A DNA stretch of 48,664 nt from JAIOTH01 sp964639335 (GCA_964639335.1 CAZXCJ010000002.1:1-48664); one strand, 5' to 3'; shown: positions 40,308-48,664, counted from the first letter of the stretch. Notes: generated from the sequence alone by a model not told the origin. Numbers and translations: made by a program.

Positions 40308-40583
40308 TTATTTATAATGATTATTATGTTGAATACTATTTTTTAATCTTTTTTTTAATTCACTCATTCCCTTACCATGATATTTGAGTTTACGTTCTCT
40401 TTCACGAGCGTCTTTTTCTGAAAGAAAGGCTTCATAATAAATTAATTTCCAGGGCGCATATCGTGCAGTAGGTCTTACTTTTTTATTATTATGCTCAGGG
40501 ATTCTTCGTCTAAGATTATTAGTTGAGCCAAGATAAAACTCTTTTAATCTTATTTTGCTTTGAATTAAATAAACATAATACAT
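40308..40583 (-). CDS. stand-alone GIY-YIG endonuclease-domain protein
   Basis: 91 residues from the ATG at 40583 (a TTG three codons upstream is possible). YYVYLIQS and FYLGSTNNLRRRIPEHN form the GIY-YIG core with the catalytic Arg; EAFLSEKDARERERKLKYHGKG completes the small UPF0213/YhbQ-like family. Function in bacteria is not settled. It interrupts the otherwise conserved infC-rpmI-rplT order, starting within six bases of the infC stop, so it is probably cotranscribed with infC. Confidence 0.85.
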   Translation of the reverse strand: MYYVYLIQSKIRLKEFYLGSTNNLRRRIPEHNNKKVRPTARYAPWKLIYYEAFLSEKDARERERKLKYHGKGMSELKKRLKNSIQHNNHYK

Positions 40584-40588
40584 AACAT

Positions 40589-41140
40589 TCAAGATTTTAA
40601 AAAGGTGCGGGGTTTAGCTTTGATAGTTATTGATAATCTTCCGCCCTGTATTTTTAATGGTTGTTCTATTTCTTTTTCTATTTCAATGCTTTCTATAAAA
40701 TTATTTATTTTTTCTATAGCTAAATCCTTGTGGGCTTTTTCTCGTCCTCTTAGATTTAATTCAATTTTGACTTTATCTCCCTGTTTTAAAAATTTTTCAG
40801 TTTGTTTTTTTCTAAATGCAATATCATGTGCTCCAATTTTAAAGGATAATCTAATACACTTTAATTCAACTTTTTTTTGTTTGGCTTTTTGTTTTTTCTT
40901 TGATCGTTTGTATTGAAAGTTTCCGAAATCCGTTATTTTACATACAGGCGGATTAGCCATAGGCGAGACCTCTACCAAATCTAATCCAGCATCTTGAGCT
41001 TTTGCGATGGCTTGCTTGGTTTCAATTATACCAACTTGCTCTCCTTTTTCGTCTATTAGAAAAATTTCAGGTATTCTAATTTGATAGTTTACTCTATGTC
41101 TTTTTAGGGGCTTTCTTTTTTTGTATTGATTTTTAGCGAT
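40589..41140 (-). CDS. infC: translation initiation factor IF-3, likely non-canonical ATC start
   Basis: About 183 residues. The N-terminal domain reads RVNYQIRIPEIFLIDEKGEQ and AIAKAQDAGLDLVEVSPMAN, followed by the linker YKRSKKKQKAKQKK and the C-terminal domain (LSFKIGAHDIAFRKKQTEKFL). No ATG, GTG or TTG precedes the N-terminal domain in frame: the first TTG is inside DLVEV (40978) and would remove an essential part. An in-frame TAA lies at 41161-41159. ATC at 41140-41138 is the best start; infC in other bacteria uses ATT or ATC, which lets IF-3 limit its own synthesis. A nearby CTT or ACC cannot be excluded. Confidence 0.9.
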   Translation of the reverse strand: MAKNQYKKRKPLKRHRVNYQIRIPEIFLIDEKGEQVGIIETKQAIAKAQDAGLDLVEVSPMANPPVCKITDFGNFQYKRSKKKQKAKQKKVELKCIRLSFKIGAHDIAFRKKQTEKFLKQGDKVKIELNLRGREKAHKDLAIEKINNFIESIEIEKEIEQPLKIQGGRLSITIKAKPRTFLKS

Positions 41141-41884
41141 AAGGGTGTTGGTTAGAAGTTAAAAAGTTGAAAGTTTTAAACAAAATATTCTTAGTGTCCT
41201 CCTACGCCAAGGCTTCGGAGGACTATCCTTCAATTTCCTTTTGGAAATTACGGATGGCTGTGCCATCCGTAGCTCTGCTTCGCAGAGCGAAGGATGGTGG
41301 AGATGAGGGGTAGTGCGCCCCTGTCTACGCAGTAATGAGAACTTTTTCTACAAGCTTAGTTTATTTTAAATTTTCAAAATTAACTGAAAAATAAACAAAA
41401 AATTAATTTTTAAGCTTATCAATATTTTCATTATACCCCGATAAGCAAGAATATAGTATATCCTAATAATTTGACATCCACCTACTTCTATTAGGCATCA
41501 AAATAGGGGACGGCTTAATCACTTTTGTGTTAAGCAATTACTGGGTTTAGTTGAAAACTTGCGAACAAGTTTTTGACCTTATCAGTTATTTTGTTGACAT
41601 TTATGTGTCTTGTTTTTTTACCCCTCACCTTTTTTTAGGAAAAAGTGCGGGCTTTCAAGAATTTCTAACTTGGCTTGCCAAAGAACTAATTATATGCGCA
41701 TCAAATTAAAACATCCCCATGAAGTATAAATCACACCGACCAAGCATGATTTATGTATAAAAGTATATCGTTATTTTAGGTATTTGTCAATGGATATTTA
41801 CTAGTAATTCGTTATAATCCCCTCCTTACCCTGTACAAAAGCTTCGCTTTATACAGGGCGAGACCAAGGAGGGGCAGGGGGAGG
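41141..41884. other. 744-bp gene-free region with palindromes, upstream of infC
   Basis: 41198-41300 holds nested hairpins: GTCCTCC...CGGAGGAC, ACGGATGGC/GCCATCCGT and CTCTGCTTCGCAGAG. 41622-41652 is a CACCTTTTTTT palindrome. 41819-41886 is a 68-bp element (CCCCTCCTTACC...AGGGGGAGG) also present at 26977-27044 with its central loop inverted. The AT-rich part between holds the presumed infC promoter, which I cannot place confidently. Confidence 0.6.
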
Positions 41885-42232
41885 TTAAAAACACTTTTTA
41901 ATCTTTTCTATAACTCTATCTAAGTTTTCATATATTTCCAAATTACTGAAGCGTAAAAATTCAATACCAAATGATTCTATATACTTCTGTCTATTATTAT
42001 CATACTCTATGGCATCAATATGTGAATCACCGTCTATTTCAATGGCTAACTTTAGCTTTGGACAATAAAAATCAATAACAAATTGTTTTATACTATATTG
42101 CCGACGAAATTTATAACCATTTAATTGTTTATTATTTAGTTTATTCCATAAAATCCATTCGGCTGGTGGCATATTATTTCTTAACAATTTTCTTTTTTCT
42201 GTTTCTGATTTTTTATTAAATAATTTAGTCAT
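41885..42232 (-). CDS. DUF559 / Vsr-like endonuclease domain protein (copy C)
   Basis: 115 residues from the ATG at 42232; a GTG two codons upstream is possible. PPAEWILWNKLNNKQLNGYK and FVIDFYCPKLKLAIEIDGDSH carry the predicted PD-(D/E)XK site. A palindromic element (41819-41886) overlaps its stop, and a 60-base upstream flank (42215-42274) recurs at 27072-27131 where the gene itself has been lost. It lies between infC and smpB on the same strand but has no known link to translation. Confidence 0.8.
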   Translation of the reverse strand: MTKLFNKKSETEKRKLLRNNMPPAEWILWNKLNNKQLNGYKFRRQYSIKQFVIDFYCPKLKLAIEIDGDSHIDAIEYDNNRQKYIESFGIEFLRFSNLEIYENLDRVIEKIKKCF

Positions 42233-42238
42233 AATCAC

Positions 42239-42629
42239 TTTTCATTAATGATTGGCTTTTTATATTAACCCCTCTGTATCTCCCCTTAGTAAGGGGAGAA
42301 TAATAAGTTATTAACCCCTCCCGCCTTCGCCACTCTCTACGTCAAGACTACGGGAGTCAAGGAGGCTTTGGCAAGGCAAGTTGTTAGGGGGAGAATATAT
42401 AATATCTCTTATAGTTTTCTCTGTCCCCTGGAGCCAGAGAAGGGAATTATTTATTATAAATAAGGGTTTATTGGATTAGAAAACTATAAGTTATTTAGAG
42501 CTACTTTATAAAGCAAGGTAGAGGAGTACGCCCGCCTTCTTCGCCAGTTGGCGGATTCGGCGAGGCAGGGAGTAAAGAGTAGGCATTAATGATTGGGGTT
42601 GCAAATTATTTATTACCAATTATTATTTT
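42239..42629. repeat. 391-bp gap filled with palindromic repeats
   Basis: 42215-42274 (shared with 27072-27131), then ACCCCTCCCGCCTTCGCC...GGCAAGGCAAG (about 42318-42383), and CGCCTTCTTCGCCAGTTGGCGGATTCGGCGAGGCAGG (42533-42569), which resembles 39840-39872. No gene is supported. Confidence 0.7.
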
Positions 42630-43151
42630 TTAAATATGTAATTTATATTTTTGATCAAGTTTTCTTTTTAAATCCTTTTTTTTCATATCTTCTCGCTTGT
42701 CATATTTTTTCTTACCGCTGGCTAAAGCAATTTCTATTTTGATAAGATTGTTTTTAATAAAAATTTTAGTGGGTACAATGGCATAGTTTTTTTGATTAAG
42801 GAATGTTTTTAATTTTATAATTTCTTTTTTGTTTAATAAAATTTTTATATCTCTGCCTGGTTTATGTTTGATTGTATTTAGATTTGATTTTTTATATTTG
42901 GGAATTTTTATATTTGTTAAATAGGCCTGATTATTTTTTCCCGCAAACGGGATCCCGCTTGTCCCGCTTTTGCGGTGGCTCTGCGGTGATATTTTAATAA
43001 AAGAACCATCTAAATTTATTTTTTGACTTTTGATTGATTTAACTTCATCACCGAATAAAATCATACCAGCTTTAAAAGTTTCTTTAATTTGATAAAGGTG
43101 GTTTATTTTTTTATTTAGAGCGACAATTTTATTTTCAGGTTTTTTAAGCAT
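42630..43151 (-). CDS. smpB: SsrA-binding protein SmpB with an in-frame palindromic insertion
   Basis: 173 residues; SmpB is usually about 150. It carries tmRNA to stalled ribosomes. Family motifs: NKKINHLYQIKETFKAGMIL, GDEVKSIKSQKINL, then KIPKYKKSN, LNKKEIIKL, ALASGKKKYDKREDMKKKD. Between INLDGSFIKI and NQAYLTNIKI about 18 extra residues (SPQSHRKSGTSGIPFAGK, about 54-71) match a palindromic element (42940-42990) that is also in recG. The insertion is in a loop of the barrel, so folding is plausible. No tmRNA gene was found nearby. Confidence 0.94.
   Translation of the reverse strand: MLKKPENKIVALNKKINHLYQIKETFKAGMILFGDEVKSIKSQKINLDGSFIKISPQSHRKSGTSGIPFAGKNNQAYLTNIKIPKYKKSNLNTIKHKPGRDIKILLNKKEIIKLKTFLNQKNYAIVPTKIFIKNNLIKIEIALASGKKKYDKREDMKKKDLKRKLDQKYKLHI
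42940..42990. repeat. palindromic element inserted in smpB
   Basis: CCCGCAAACGGGATCCCGCTT, an internal partial duplication, then TGCGGTGATATT. The recG copy at 3891-3920 lacks the duplication. Orientation and reading frame are the same in both genes. Confidence 0.85.
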
Positions 43152-43660
43152 ATATTTAGTATATAGTATATAGGAAAAAGTATAAAGGTTGCCTTGTTAA
43201 ATAATATTATTAAAATGATAATTTTAACCTGTTAAATATTATCTAAAATGATAATTTAACAGGTTTAACAGGTTTAACAGGTTAAATAGGGTAAAAAATT
43301 TAAAGTTGCCCTCCTGCGCTACCACCTACGTTAAAACTTCCTCCTCCGATAAATCTTCGGAGGATAAATCGGAGGTCAAGAAAGCTACGGCGGGCCACGT
43401 TTGACGTGGCAGGCAGGCAAGTTGCAAGGTGGGTGTGAGTATTAAGGAGCAAGGAGTAAGTATTAAGGTATATGCGAAATCTTATCTTCCATATGTTTAA
43501 ATAATAAGTATCCAATACTCTAATTTAACAATTATTAACTATTTATATTGTTTATCAATCATCAACCATTAACTATTATTAATCACAGACGACTTTATCG
43601 CGAATTGTTTAAAAATAAGAGTTAGAATTGTTTTTATTAAAGGCGTTTTAATGATTTAAG

Positions 43661-44447
43661 GTATCGGATAGATGGGTATAGGGTCATTTTTAGTTGTATT
43701 TAAAGTAAATTGATAGATTTTGAATACAATATATCGGATAAAAAAATATTAAATATCGGATAGGTATTTTATTTATTTATAATATATCGGTTATTAAATA
43801 TGGGCAAAAATGGATCTATCGTATAGACATAGTCCTTTTTTAGTTTATTATCTATTTTAAAGGCATATCAGGGTTTTATGATACGATATATTTGTTTTTA
43901 TATTTAATCGAGTAGATGTTTTGGCTATATAAGGTATTTATTTTAGCCATGAGGTTCTTATTTAGCTTAATTAAATGGATATTTTGTTGTTTAAAGTGTT
44001 TATTTGCTTATAAATGTTTATTTAAATTAGCTTTCTTAGCTTGATTAGTTTTTTGGGTTATTAGTTTTTTGGGTTATTAGTTTTTTCCTTTTTTTCTATT
44101 ATTGATTTTAGATTTTTTTATTTAATTTAAATTTAATTCTTATTTAATTTTAAATTTTGTTTTTATTAATTTTTTAATAAAATTTTATATATATTTTAAT
44201 TATTTCAATGATTAATTTTTTTGACTAATTTTATGTTATTTTTTAATAATTTTAGCTGTGGATAACTCTATATATTTTTACAGTTTTTTTTGGCTATTTT
44301 TATTATATCGGTTAGAACTTTAAACGATATGTTTTAGAAGAAAAACAGCCTTTTTTGTTTAAGTGGTTTTTTGGCTTAAATAAGCCACATTTAATATATC
44401 GGATATCTATCGGATGGCTTTAAAGTACCCTTTGTTTATATCGTTAT
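43661..44447. repeat. cluster of ATATCGGATA-like motifs
   Basis: GTATCGGATA 43661-43670, ATATCGGATA 43731-43740 and 43753-43762, ATATCGGTTA 43784-43793 and 44305-44314, ATATCGGATA 44396-44405 followed by CTATCGGATG, and TATATCGTTA 44438-44447. All seven or eight copies are in the same orientation, spaced irregularly. They resemble iterons or repeated regulator-binding sites upstream of the giant gene at 44824. Confidence 0.65.
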
Positions 44448-44629
44448 AATGTTGTATAATTATTAGTAGAAAGGGGCTTTATTGGGAGGGGTAAAAAAGA
44501 TAGATTTTTATAGTTTTTATACTCAAAATGGGGGGTTTAAAAAAGCGTTAAAAAATAAAAAAAATTATTAGTTTTTTCTCAAAAAAATAAAAACAAAAAC
44601 AAAAACAAAAACAAAAAATAAATCCCTAC

Positions 44630-44812
44630 ACCTTTTTGAAGAAAGGGTGAGGGATAAAAAATAAAAACAAAAATAGAAGTTATTTTGTTTTTTTGTTTTT
44701 TATAAAAAGCTTAATATAGATTAAATAAGCTAAAAATAGAAATAAACCCTCAAACACCTTTATAAGGTGTGGGGGTGAATCCCTACACCTTTTTAAAAAG
44801 GTGAGCGGATAA
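44630..44812. repeat. CACCTTTTT palindromes before the giant adhesin gene
   Basis: ATCCCTACACCTTTTT...AAAGGGTGAGGGAT (44622-44656 region), ACACCTTTATAAGGTGT (44755-44771) and ATCCCTACACCTTTTTAAAAAGGTGAGCGGAT (44779-44810). Same family as 22974-23007 and 23051-23076. Confidence 0.7.
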
Positions 44813-44823
44813 AAAGGTTTCCC

Positions 44824-47800
44824 ATGCAACCCACAAACCAAAAAGAAAATATTTCTGAAGAAAAGTTAATTTCTTTAGCTGAAGCAGCTGAATATTGTTC
44901 GTATTCTCAGGACTATTTATCTCTCCGAGCAAGGCAGGGGAAACTTAAGTCAGTAAAAAGAGGTCGAAATTGGTTTACCACTAAAGAATGGTTAGAGGAG
45001 TATGAAGGATATATCCCTCTGGCCCAAGCAAGCGAACATTGTTCATACTCTCAAGATTATTTATCTCTTCGCGCTCGCCAAGGAAAACTTAAAGCAATTA
45101 AATTGGGGCGCAACTGGGTAACTAAAAAAGAATGGGTTAGAGAATATGAAAAACAAAATTCAGATTTTAAATTAGAAGAAGATGGAGATTGGAAGCCAAT
45201 AGAAAAAAAAGAAATTCAAGACGAAGAAGTTTTGGAACATTTAGATAATTTGGAAAAAGTTTCAGCAAAAGGATCTGCAAAAGATTTAGAATCTTCAAAA
45301 TTATTAAAACCGATAAATTTAAAAGATGGCTGGGCCAATCTTTTTTATTCTACAAAAAATTTATTTTTAGATCTAGGACATTATTTTTCTAATTTAAAAT
45401 TAAAGAAATTAGCAACTGATAAAAAATTACCTCGCTTTAAATTTAATAACTATTCTTTAGATCAATTTTTAAGGTCTTTAAATTTTAGCGTTGCTCTTTT
45501 AATTATTTTTATATCTTTAAGAACCATTACTCCAATTGCTTTAGGTTTTTATGAAAATCAGGGTGGCGATTTAAAAAATTTATTATCTAGGTCTTCGGAA
45601 AAAATAATTTCAGTTTCTAATAATACTTTTCAAAATATTAGTTATCAACTATCAAATTTTAATGAAGATTTAGTTCAGAGGTACCGCGAGCTTCCTGAGC
45701 AAATTAATTTAAGCTATTTGGTTTTAAAAAATAATTTAAAGAATTTAGATTATTCATTGAGAGAAAGGTTTAATATTTTTGATTTAGAAAAAAAACAATT
45801 TGATGTTTCTAAATTATCTCAAATCGGATTAGATATAGTATCTTATAGTGATGCCTCTAAAATATTATTGGACAGAGATTCTATTTTAGATGAAAATGCA
45901 AAAAGTGAGGTTTTGGGGGTTAGTGAAGAAAATGTTTTAGTTTCTGAAGATTATTTTTCTAAAAAAGGAATTATTTCTCGGTTTTGGGGACTCTTTAATA
46001 AAATAAATTCTTATAGAGAACTTCCTGAAAAAATTTCTAAGGAATTGGCTCAAAAATCATCAGATATAAATTTGGCTTTTTGGAAAAATCTATTAGGGGC
46101 CTTTAAAGATATTTTAAATATTGGGGAAACTCAATATGCTATAAAACAAGTACCCTTAGAATTAGGAGGGGCACCAATTGTTGTTAAAAATTATTATACT
46201 ACCGACTCAGGACAGATGATTGAAGTTAAGGGAGAAAGGGGAGAGCGGGGTCTTTTGGGACAAGAAGGTCCCCCCGGCCCCGAAGGTTCGCAAGGGCCAC
46301 CGGGAGAGAGAGGTCCTTCTGGAAGCGGTGGAGGAGGAACAACAATAATTCAAGGCGCTTCTTTAGACGGAAACAATACATGGACGAATACAAATACATT
46401 TACAGCCCAAGTTCTCATGAAAGACCTTGGGGTTTCGCGTTATTTGGGTAGTAGATATTTATCAGTAGCTGATGCGCTTTCTGTTCAAAGCGATGAAGAA
46501 GGAGGAATGGTTGTTAATGCAGACGCTACTTTTAACGACCCAGTAATTTTTAATGATACAGTAGATATAATAGGGGCTTTAAGTTTAACTGGCGATTTAA
46601 ATTTAATCGGCAATGAAACAATTTCGGGAAATTTAGAAGTAGGCGGCAATTTAGATGTTTTAGGAATTGGGACATTTGCTACATTCACAACTCCTTATGA
46701 TAATGTGATTACAGTTGCTAAAAGCGGTGGGGACCATGTAAGCATTACGGATGCTTTAAATTCCATTACAGATAATTCTAGCACGAATAAATATTTAGTC
46801 AGGGTAATGCCGGGCATATACACAGAGTCGGTGATTATGAAAGAATATGTAGATTTAATTTCCGAGGGTGGTAGAGAGGTTACAGAAATTACTCAGGCAG
46901 ATGCTGGATTGATTACTGCAACTTCTTCATCACGAATTGAGGGTTTTGCTTTGTCAATTAGTGACTTGGGCTCTATAACAACGACCACAAAAAACATTAT
47001 TACAATAGCAACCAGCACAAGTCCTTATATTGCAGATTGTAAATTAGAATTAGATTCCAGTACCACTACTATCGGTTATGGCATAGCTGTAATTACTGGC
47101 AGTCCTATTTTTGAAAATTTAGAAATGAGTGGCAATGCTTTGGCTAGAGGTTTAAGTTTAACCGGAGTCGGAACTTCTACAATAATGAATTCAGTCATCA
47201 CTGCTACTGAAGATGATTTATATGCCAGCGCTGGAATTATAAAATCAAAATATAATAGATTGCTTGGTTCTAATAATAATATTACTACTTTGGCCAGCGC
47301 GATTATTGAAACAAGCTTTGATGAATATAAAACAACTAATATTGCTGACTCTAATCAATTTCATCATTATGCTTTTGGGGCCACTCCTTCTACTACAGCT
47401 CCGAGTTTGTTAATCCAACCGCAAGGCACGACTAGTTTTGATACTACAACTACAACATATTTAATGGTAAATGCCTCATCTGGTTTTGATGGGAATCTTT
47501 TTGATTTGCAGGTTGATGGTACGACTTTATTTAGTGTTGATTCTGATGGAAATGTTTTTCAAGTTGCTTCTTTCAACAGCGATTTAATTCCTTTATTTGA
47601 TAATACCTTTGATGTTGGCAGCGAGGTGGCTAGATGGAGAAGAGGATTTTTTTCAGATTATTTACAAATATCCAAAGACGACAAAACAGCAACTAGTACT
47701 TTTGATTATAACAATATTTCAACTCAAGCTACAGATTTTACTATGCAGACGGCAGCAGGTTATGATTTGAATTTAGTCTCGGGAGATGATTTAGAAATTA

Positions 47801-48664
47801 CGGCAACTTCTACCAATATTACGGGACGCCTAGCTGTCACCGCTTCTTCTACCCAAGCTTTCACAGTGGGTGATGATTTAGGCTACACTCTAGTAGTTGA
47901 TACAGTTAATGATGATTTATGGATTGGGGCTGATGCTTCTAGTACAGCTCCTTTTTATGTTGATTCTTCCGAAGCTAGTTTAAGATTAGCTACCGGCATC
48001 GCTACTACCACCCATGGAGCCGATTATTTAACTTCTCAAAATGAATATACTTTACAAACTACCAGCGGTAATTTAATTTTAACTTCTGCCGCATTACTAG
48101 ATATTAATGCTGGAGCAGATTTAGATTTAGATGTTACTGGTAATGGAACTATTGATACTAGCGGAACATTAACAGTTAATTCAGTTGGTAATTCATCTTG
48201 GACTACTACTTCTGGAGATTTAAGTGTTGTCACAGCGACAGCTGGAGACATTAATGTTACTTCGGCCGAAGACATTGCTTTGCAAGCTGGAACAGATATG
48301 TCATTAACTTATGGTAATACTTTCTTGCTAACTGATGGCACACCAAGATTTGAAATCGGACCAAGCGGAATTATTACTCTAGGAGATTCTTCGGCTAGTA
48401 CAACTTTAGATACTTACAACTACGATATCAATGCCGCTAACAATTATACTTTGTCAGCAGTAGGTAATATTGATCTGGCCGGAGTAAATTATACTTTAAC
48501 TACTTCTGGAACATACGATCGTCTAATATCAGGAGTAGCTAGCACTACATATTTAAGTCATGCGACTTCCACAATCTTAGGAAACTATACTGTTGATTCT
48601 ACGGGACAAATTAGTTTTGATTCTGATGCGGAAGTAATTATTGGTGGAACTTTAGTAAGTATTG
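44824..48664 (+). CDS. giant surface protein, partial: tandem HTH domains, membrane span, collagen-like stretch, adhesin repeats
   Basis: The frame is open from ATG 44824 to the window end: 1280 residues and continuing. Residues 18-60 and 65-108 are two near-identical excisionase/MerR-type helix-turn-helix domains (LAEAAEYCSYSQDYLSLRAR and LAQASEHCSYSQDYLSLRAR). A linker follows, then one membrane span (about 220-242, NFSVALLIIFISLRTI) and a helical outer region. Residues 470-505 are collagen-like Gly-X-Y (GERGERGLLGQEGPPGPEG). After that come beta-rich segments, including a pectate-lyase-like right-handed helix (about 631-700) and Thr/Ser/Asp-rich repeats as in tail-fibre-type adhesins. AAGG at 44814-44817 is a weak ribosome-binding site. 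Confidence 0.85.
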   Translation, partial: MQPTNQKENISEEKLISLAEAAEYCSYSQDYLSLRARQGKLKSVKRGRNWFTTKEWLEEYEGYIPLAQASEHCSYSQDYLSLRARQGKLKAIKLGRNWVTKKEWVREYEKQNSDFKLEEDGDWKPIEKKEIQDEEVLEHLDNLEKVSAKGSAKDLESSKLLKPINLKDGWANLFYSTKNLFLDLGHYFSNLKLKKLATDKKLPRFKFNNYSLDQFLRSLNFSVALLIIFISLRTITPIALGFYENQGGDLKNLLSRSSEKIISVSNNTFQNISYQLSNFNEDLVQRYRELPEQINLSYLVLKNNLKNLDYSLRERFNIFDLEKKQFDVSKLSQIGLDIVSYSDASKILLDRDSILDENAKSEVLGVSEENVLVSEDYFSKKGIISRFWGLFNKINSYRELPEKISKELAQKSSDINLAFWKNLLGAFKDILNIGETQYAIKQVPLELGGAPIVVKNYYTTDSGQMIEVKGERGERGLLGQEGPPGPEGSQGPPGERGPSGSGGGGTTIIQGASLDGNNTWTNTNTFTAQVLMKDLGVSRYLGSRYLSVADALSVQSDEEGGMVVNADATFNDPVIFNDTVDIIGALSLTGDLNLIGNETISGNLEVGGNLDVLGIGTFATFTTPYDNVITVAKSGGDHVSITDALNSITDNSSTNKYLVRVMPGIYTESVIMKEYVDLISEGGREVTEITQADAGLITATSSSRIEGFALSISDLGSITTTTKNIITIATSTSPYIADCKLELDSSTTTIGYGIAVITGSPIFENLEMSGNALARGLSLTGVGTSTIMNSVITATEDDLYASAGIIKSKYNRLLGSNNNITTLASAIIETSFDEYKTTNIADSNQFHHYAFGATPSTTAPSLLIQPQGTTSFDTTTTTYLMVNASSGFDGNLFDLQVDGTTLFSVDSDGNVFQVASFNSDLIPLFDNTFDVGSEVARWRRGFFSDYLQISKDDKTATSTFDYNNISTQATDFTMQTAAGYDLNLVSGDDLEITATSTNITGRLAVTASSTQAFTVGDDLGYTLVVDTVNDDLWIGADASSTAPFYVDSSEASLRLATGIATTTHGADYLTSQNEYTLQTTSGNLILTSAALLDINAGADLDLDVTGNGTIDTSGTLTVNSVGNSSWTTTSGDLSVVTATAGDINVTSAEDIALQAGTDMSLTYGNTFLLTDGTPRFEIGPSGIITLGDSSASTTLDTYNYDINAANNYTLSAVGNIDLAGVNYTLTTSGTYDRLISGVASTTYLSHATSTILGNYTVDSTGQISFDSDAEVIIGGTLVSI

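Larger units (their letters stand above)
43152..44823. other. 1.67-kb AT-rich noncoding region with repeats, motif clusters and one DnaA-box
   Basis: 43226-43265 is a hairpin AACCTGTTAAAT/ATTTAACAGGTT (same type as 261-306), followed by three TTTAACAGG repeats. 43345-43420 holds a palindromic element like that in dfx. From 43661 to 44447 the motif TATCGG(A/T)TA occurs repeatedly. TGTGGATAA (44257-44265) is a perfect DnaA box in reverse. 44590-44620 is an AAAAAC microsatellite and 44630-44810 holds three CACCTTTTT-type palindromes. No open frame of useful length appears; this is unusual for such a compact genome. Confidence 0.65.

Noticed and set aside
43300..43515. 71-residue reverse frame
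   Set aside because: Covers a palindromic element and AT-rich flank, with no domain and no plausible ribosome-binding site.
42630..44823. Possible tmRNA gene near smpB
   Set aside because: No tmRNA-like ends or tag reading frame were recognised in the gap; the region holds repeats and AT-rich DNA.
46485..48275. Two reverse-strand frames of 67 and 79 residues
   Set aside because: Antisense to the repetitive adhesin frame, which is open across the whole region.
1..48664. Recoded TGA (glycine), as in some candidate phyla
   Set aside because: TGA ends infC, the DGR target, the RelE antitoxin region and other genes at expected positions, and no conserved glycine is encoded by TGA.
1..48664. Prophage or integrative element
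   Set aside because: No integrase, terminase, capsid or portal genes are seen; the tail-fibre-like repeats at the end belong to a membrane-anchored protein.

Overview
The window is AT-rich, uses the standard code (TGA is a stop, TGG is Trp) and has compact genes of bacterial type. The mix of genes suggests Candidate Phyla Radiation / Patescibacteria, probably Parcubacteria-like: prepilin-type genes, large LamG and adhesin-type surface proteins, stand-alone GIY-YIG and DUF559 nucleases, several small toxin-antitoxin modules, a diversity-generating retroelement (DGR), and housekeeping genes scattered singly. This placement is inferred from gene content; no rRNA is present.

Layout. 0.3-7.1 kb: a GalT-family enzyme, a HicBA pair, recG (reverse), a small membrane protein, rubrerythrin plus superoxide reductase (oxygen defence), and mutM. 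7.2-13.0 kb: a membrane-anchored Ca-binding-repeat protein, prepilin peptidase and four minor-pilin-like genes. 13.1-18.6 kb: ligA, gatC, gatA, a DsbA-like thiol oxidoreductase and lgt. 18.8-23.2 kb: a four-helix-bundle protein, an anchored protein, and an M23 peptidase with a C-terminal tail of type IX secretion style that looks foreign. 23.3-29.3 kb (reverse): a MacAB-like ABC export operon. 30.2-36.8 kb: a complete DGR (variable LamG/FGE-fold target, Avd-like protein, template repeat, reverse transcriptase). The variable and template repeats differ at 14 positions over 118 nt, and every difference lies at a template adenine. 37.0-38.9 kb: an MNT/HEPN module whose HEPN gene is truncated, a transposase (RAYT) remnant, and an antitoxin/RelE pair. 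39.0-43.2 kb (reverse): tRNA-Asp, rplT, rpmI, a GIY-YIG gene, infC (non-canonical start), a DUF559 nuclease and smpB. 43.2-44.8 kb is gene-free and carries repeated TATCGGATA-like motifs. 44.8 kb to the end is one giant open frame that runs off the window: tandem helix-turn-helix domains, one membrane span, a collagen-like stretch and a long repetitive adhesin.

The most unusual feature is a dense population of GC-rich palindromic or inverted-repeat elements. They fill most intergenic gaps, nest in one another, and are also inserted in frame inside conserved genes (three places in recG, one each in smpB, the superoxide reductase gene and the DGR reverse transcriptase). One family, with ends CCCCGTTAGA / TCTAACGGGG, covers the starts of ligA and of the DGR target, sits beside both the variable and template repeats, and bounds the insertion in the reverse transcriptase. 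A truncated REP-associated transposase and DUF559 genes bracketed by copies of such elements are candidate mobility factors.
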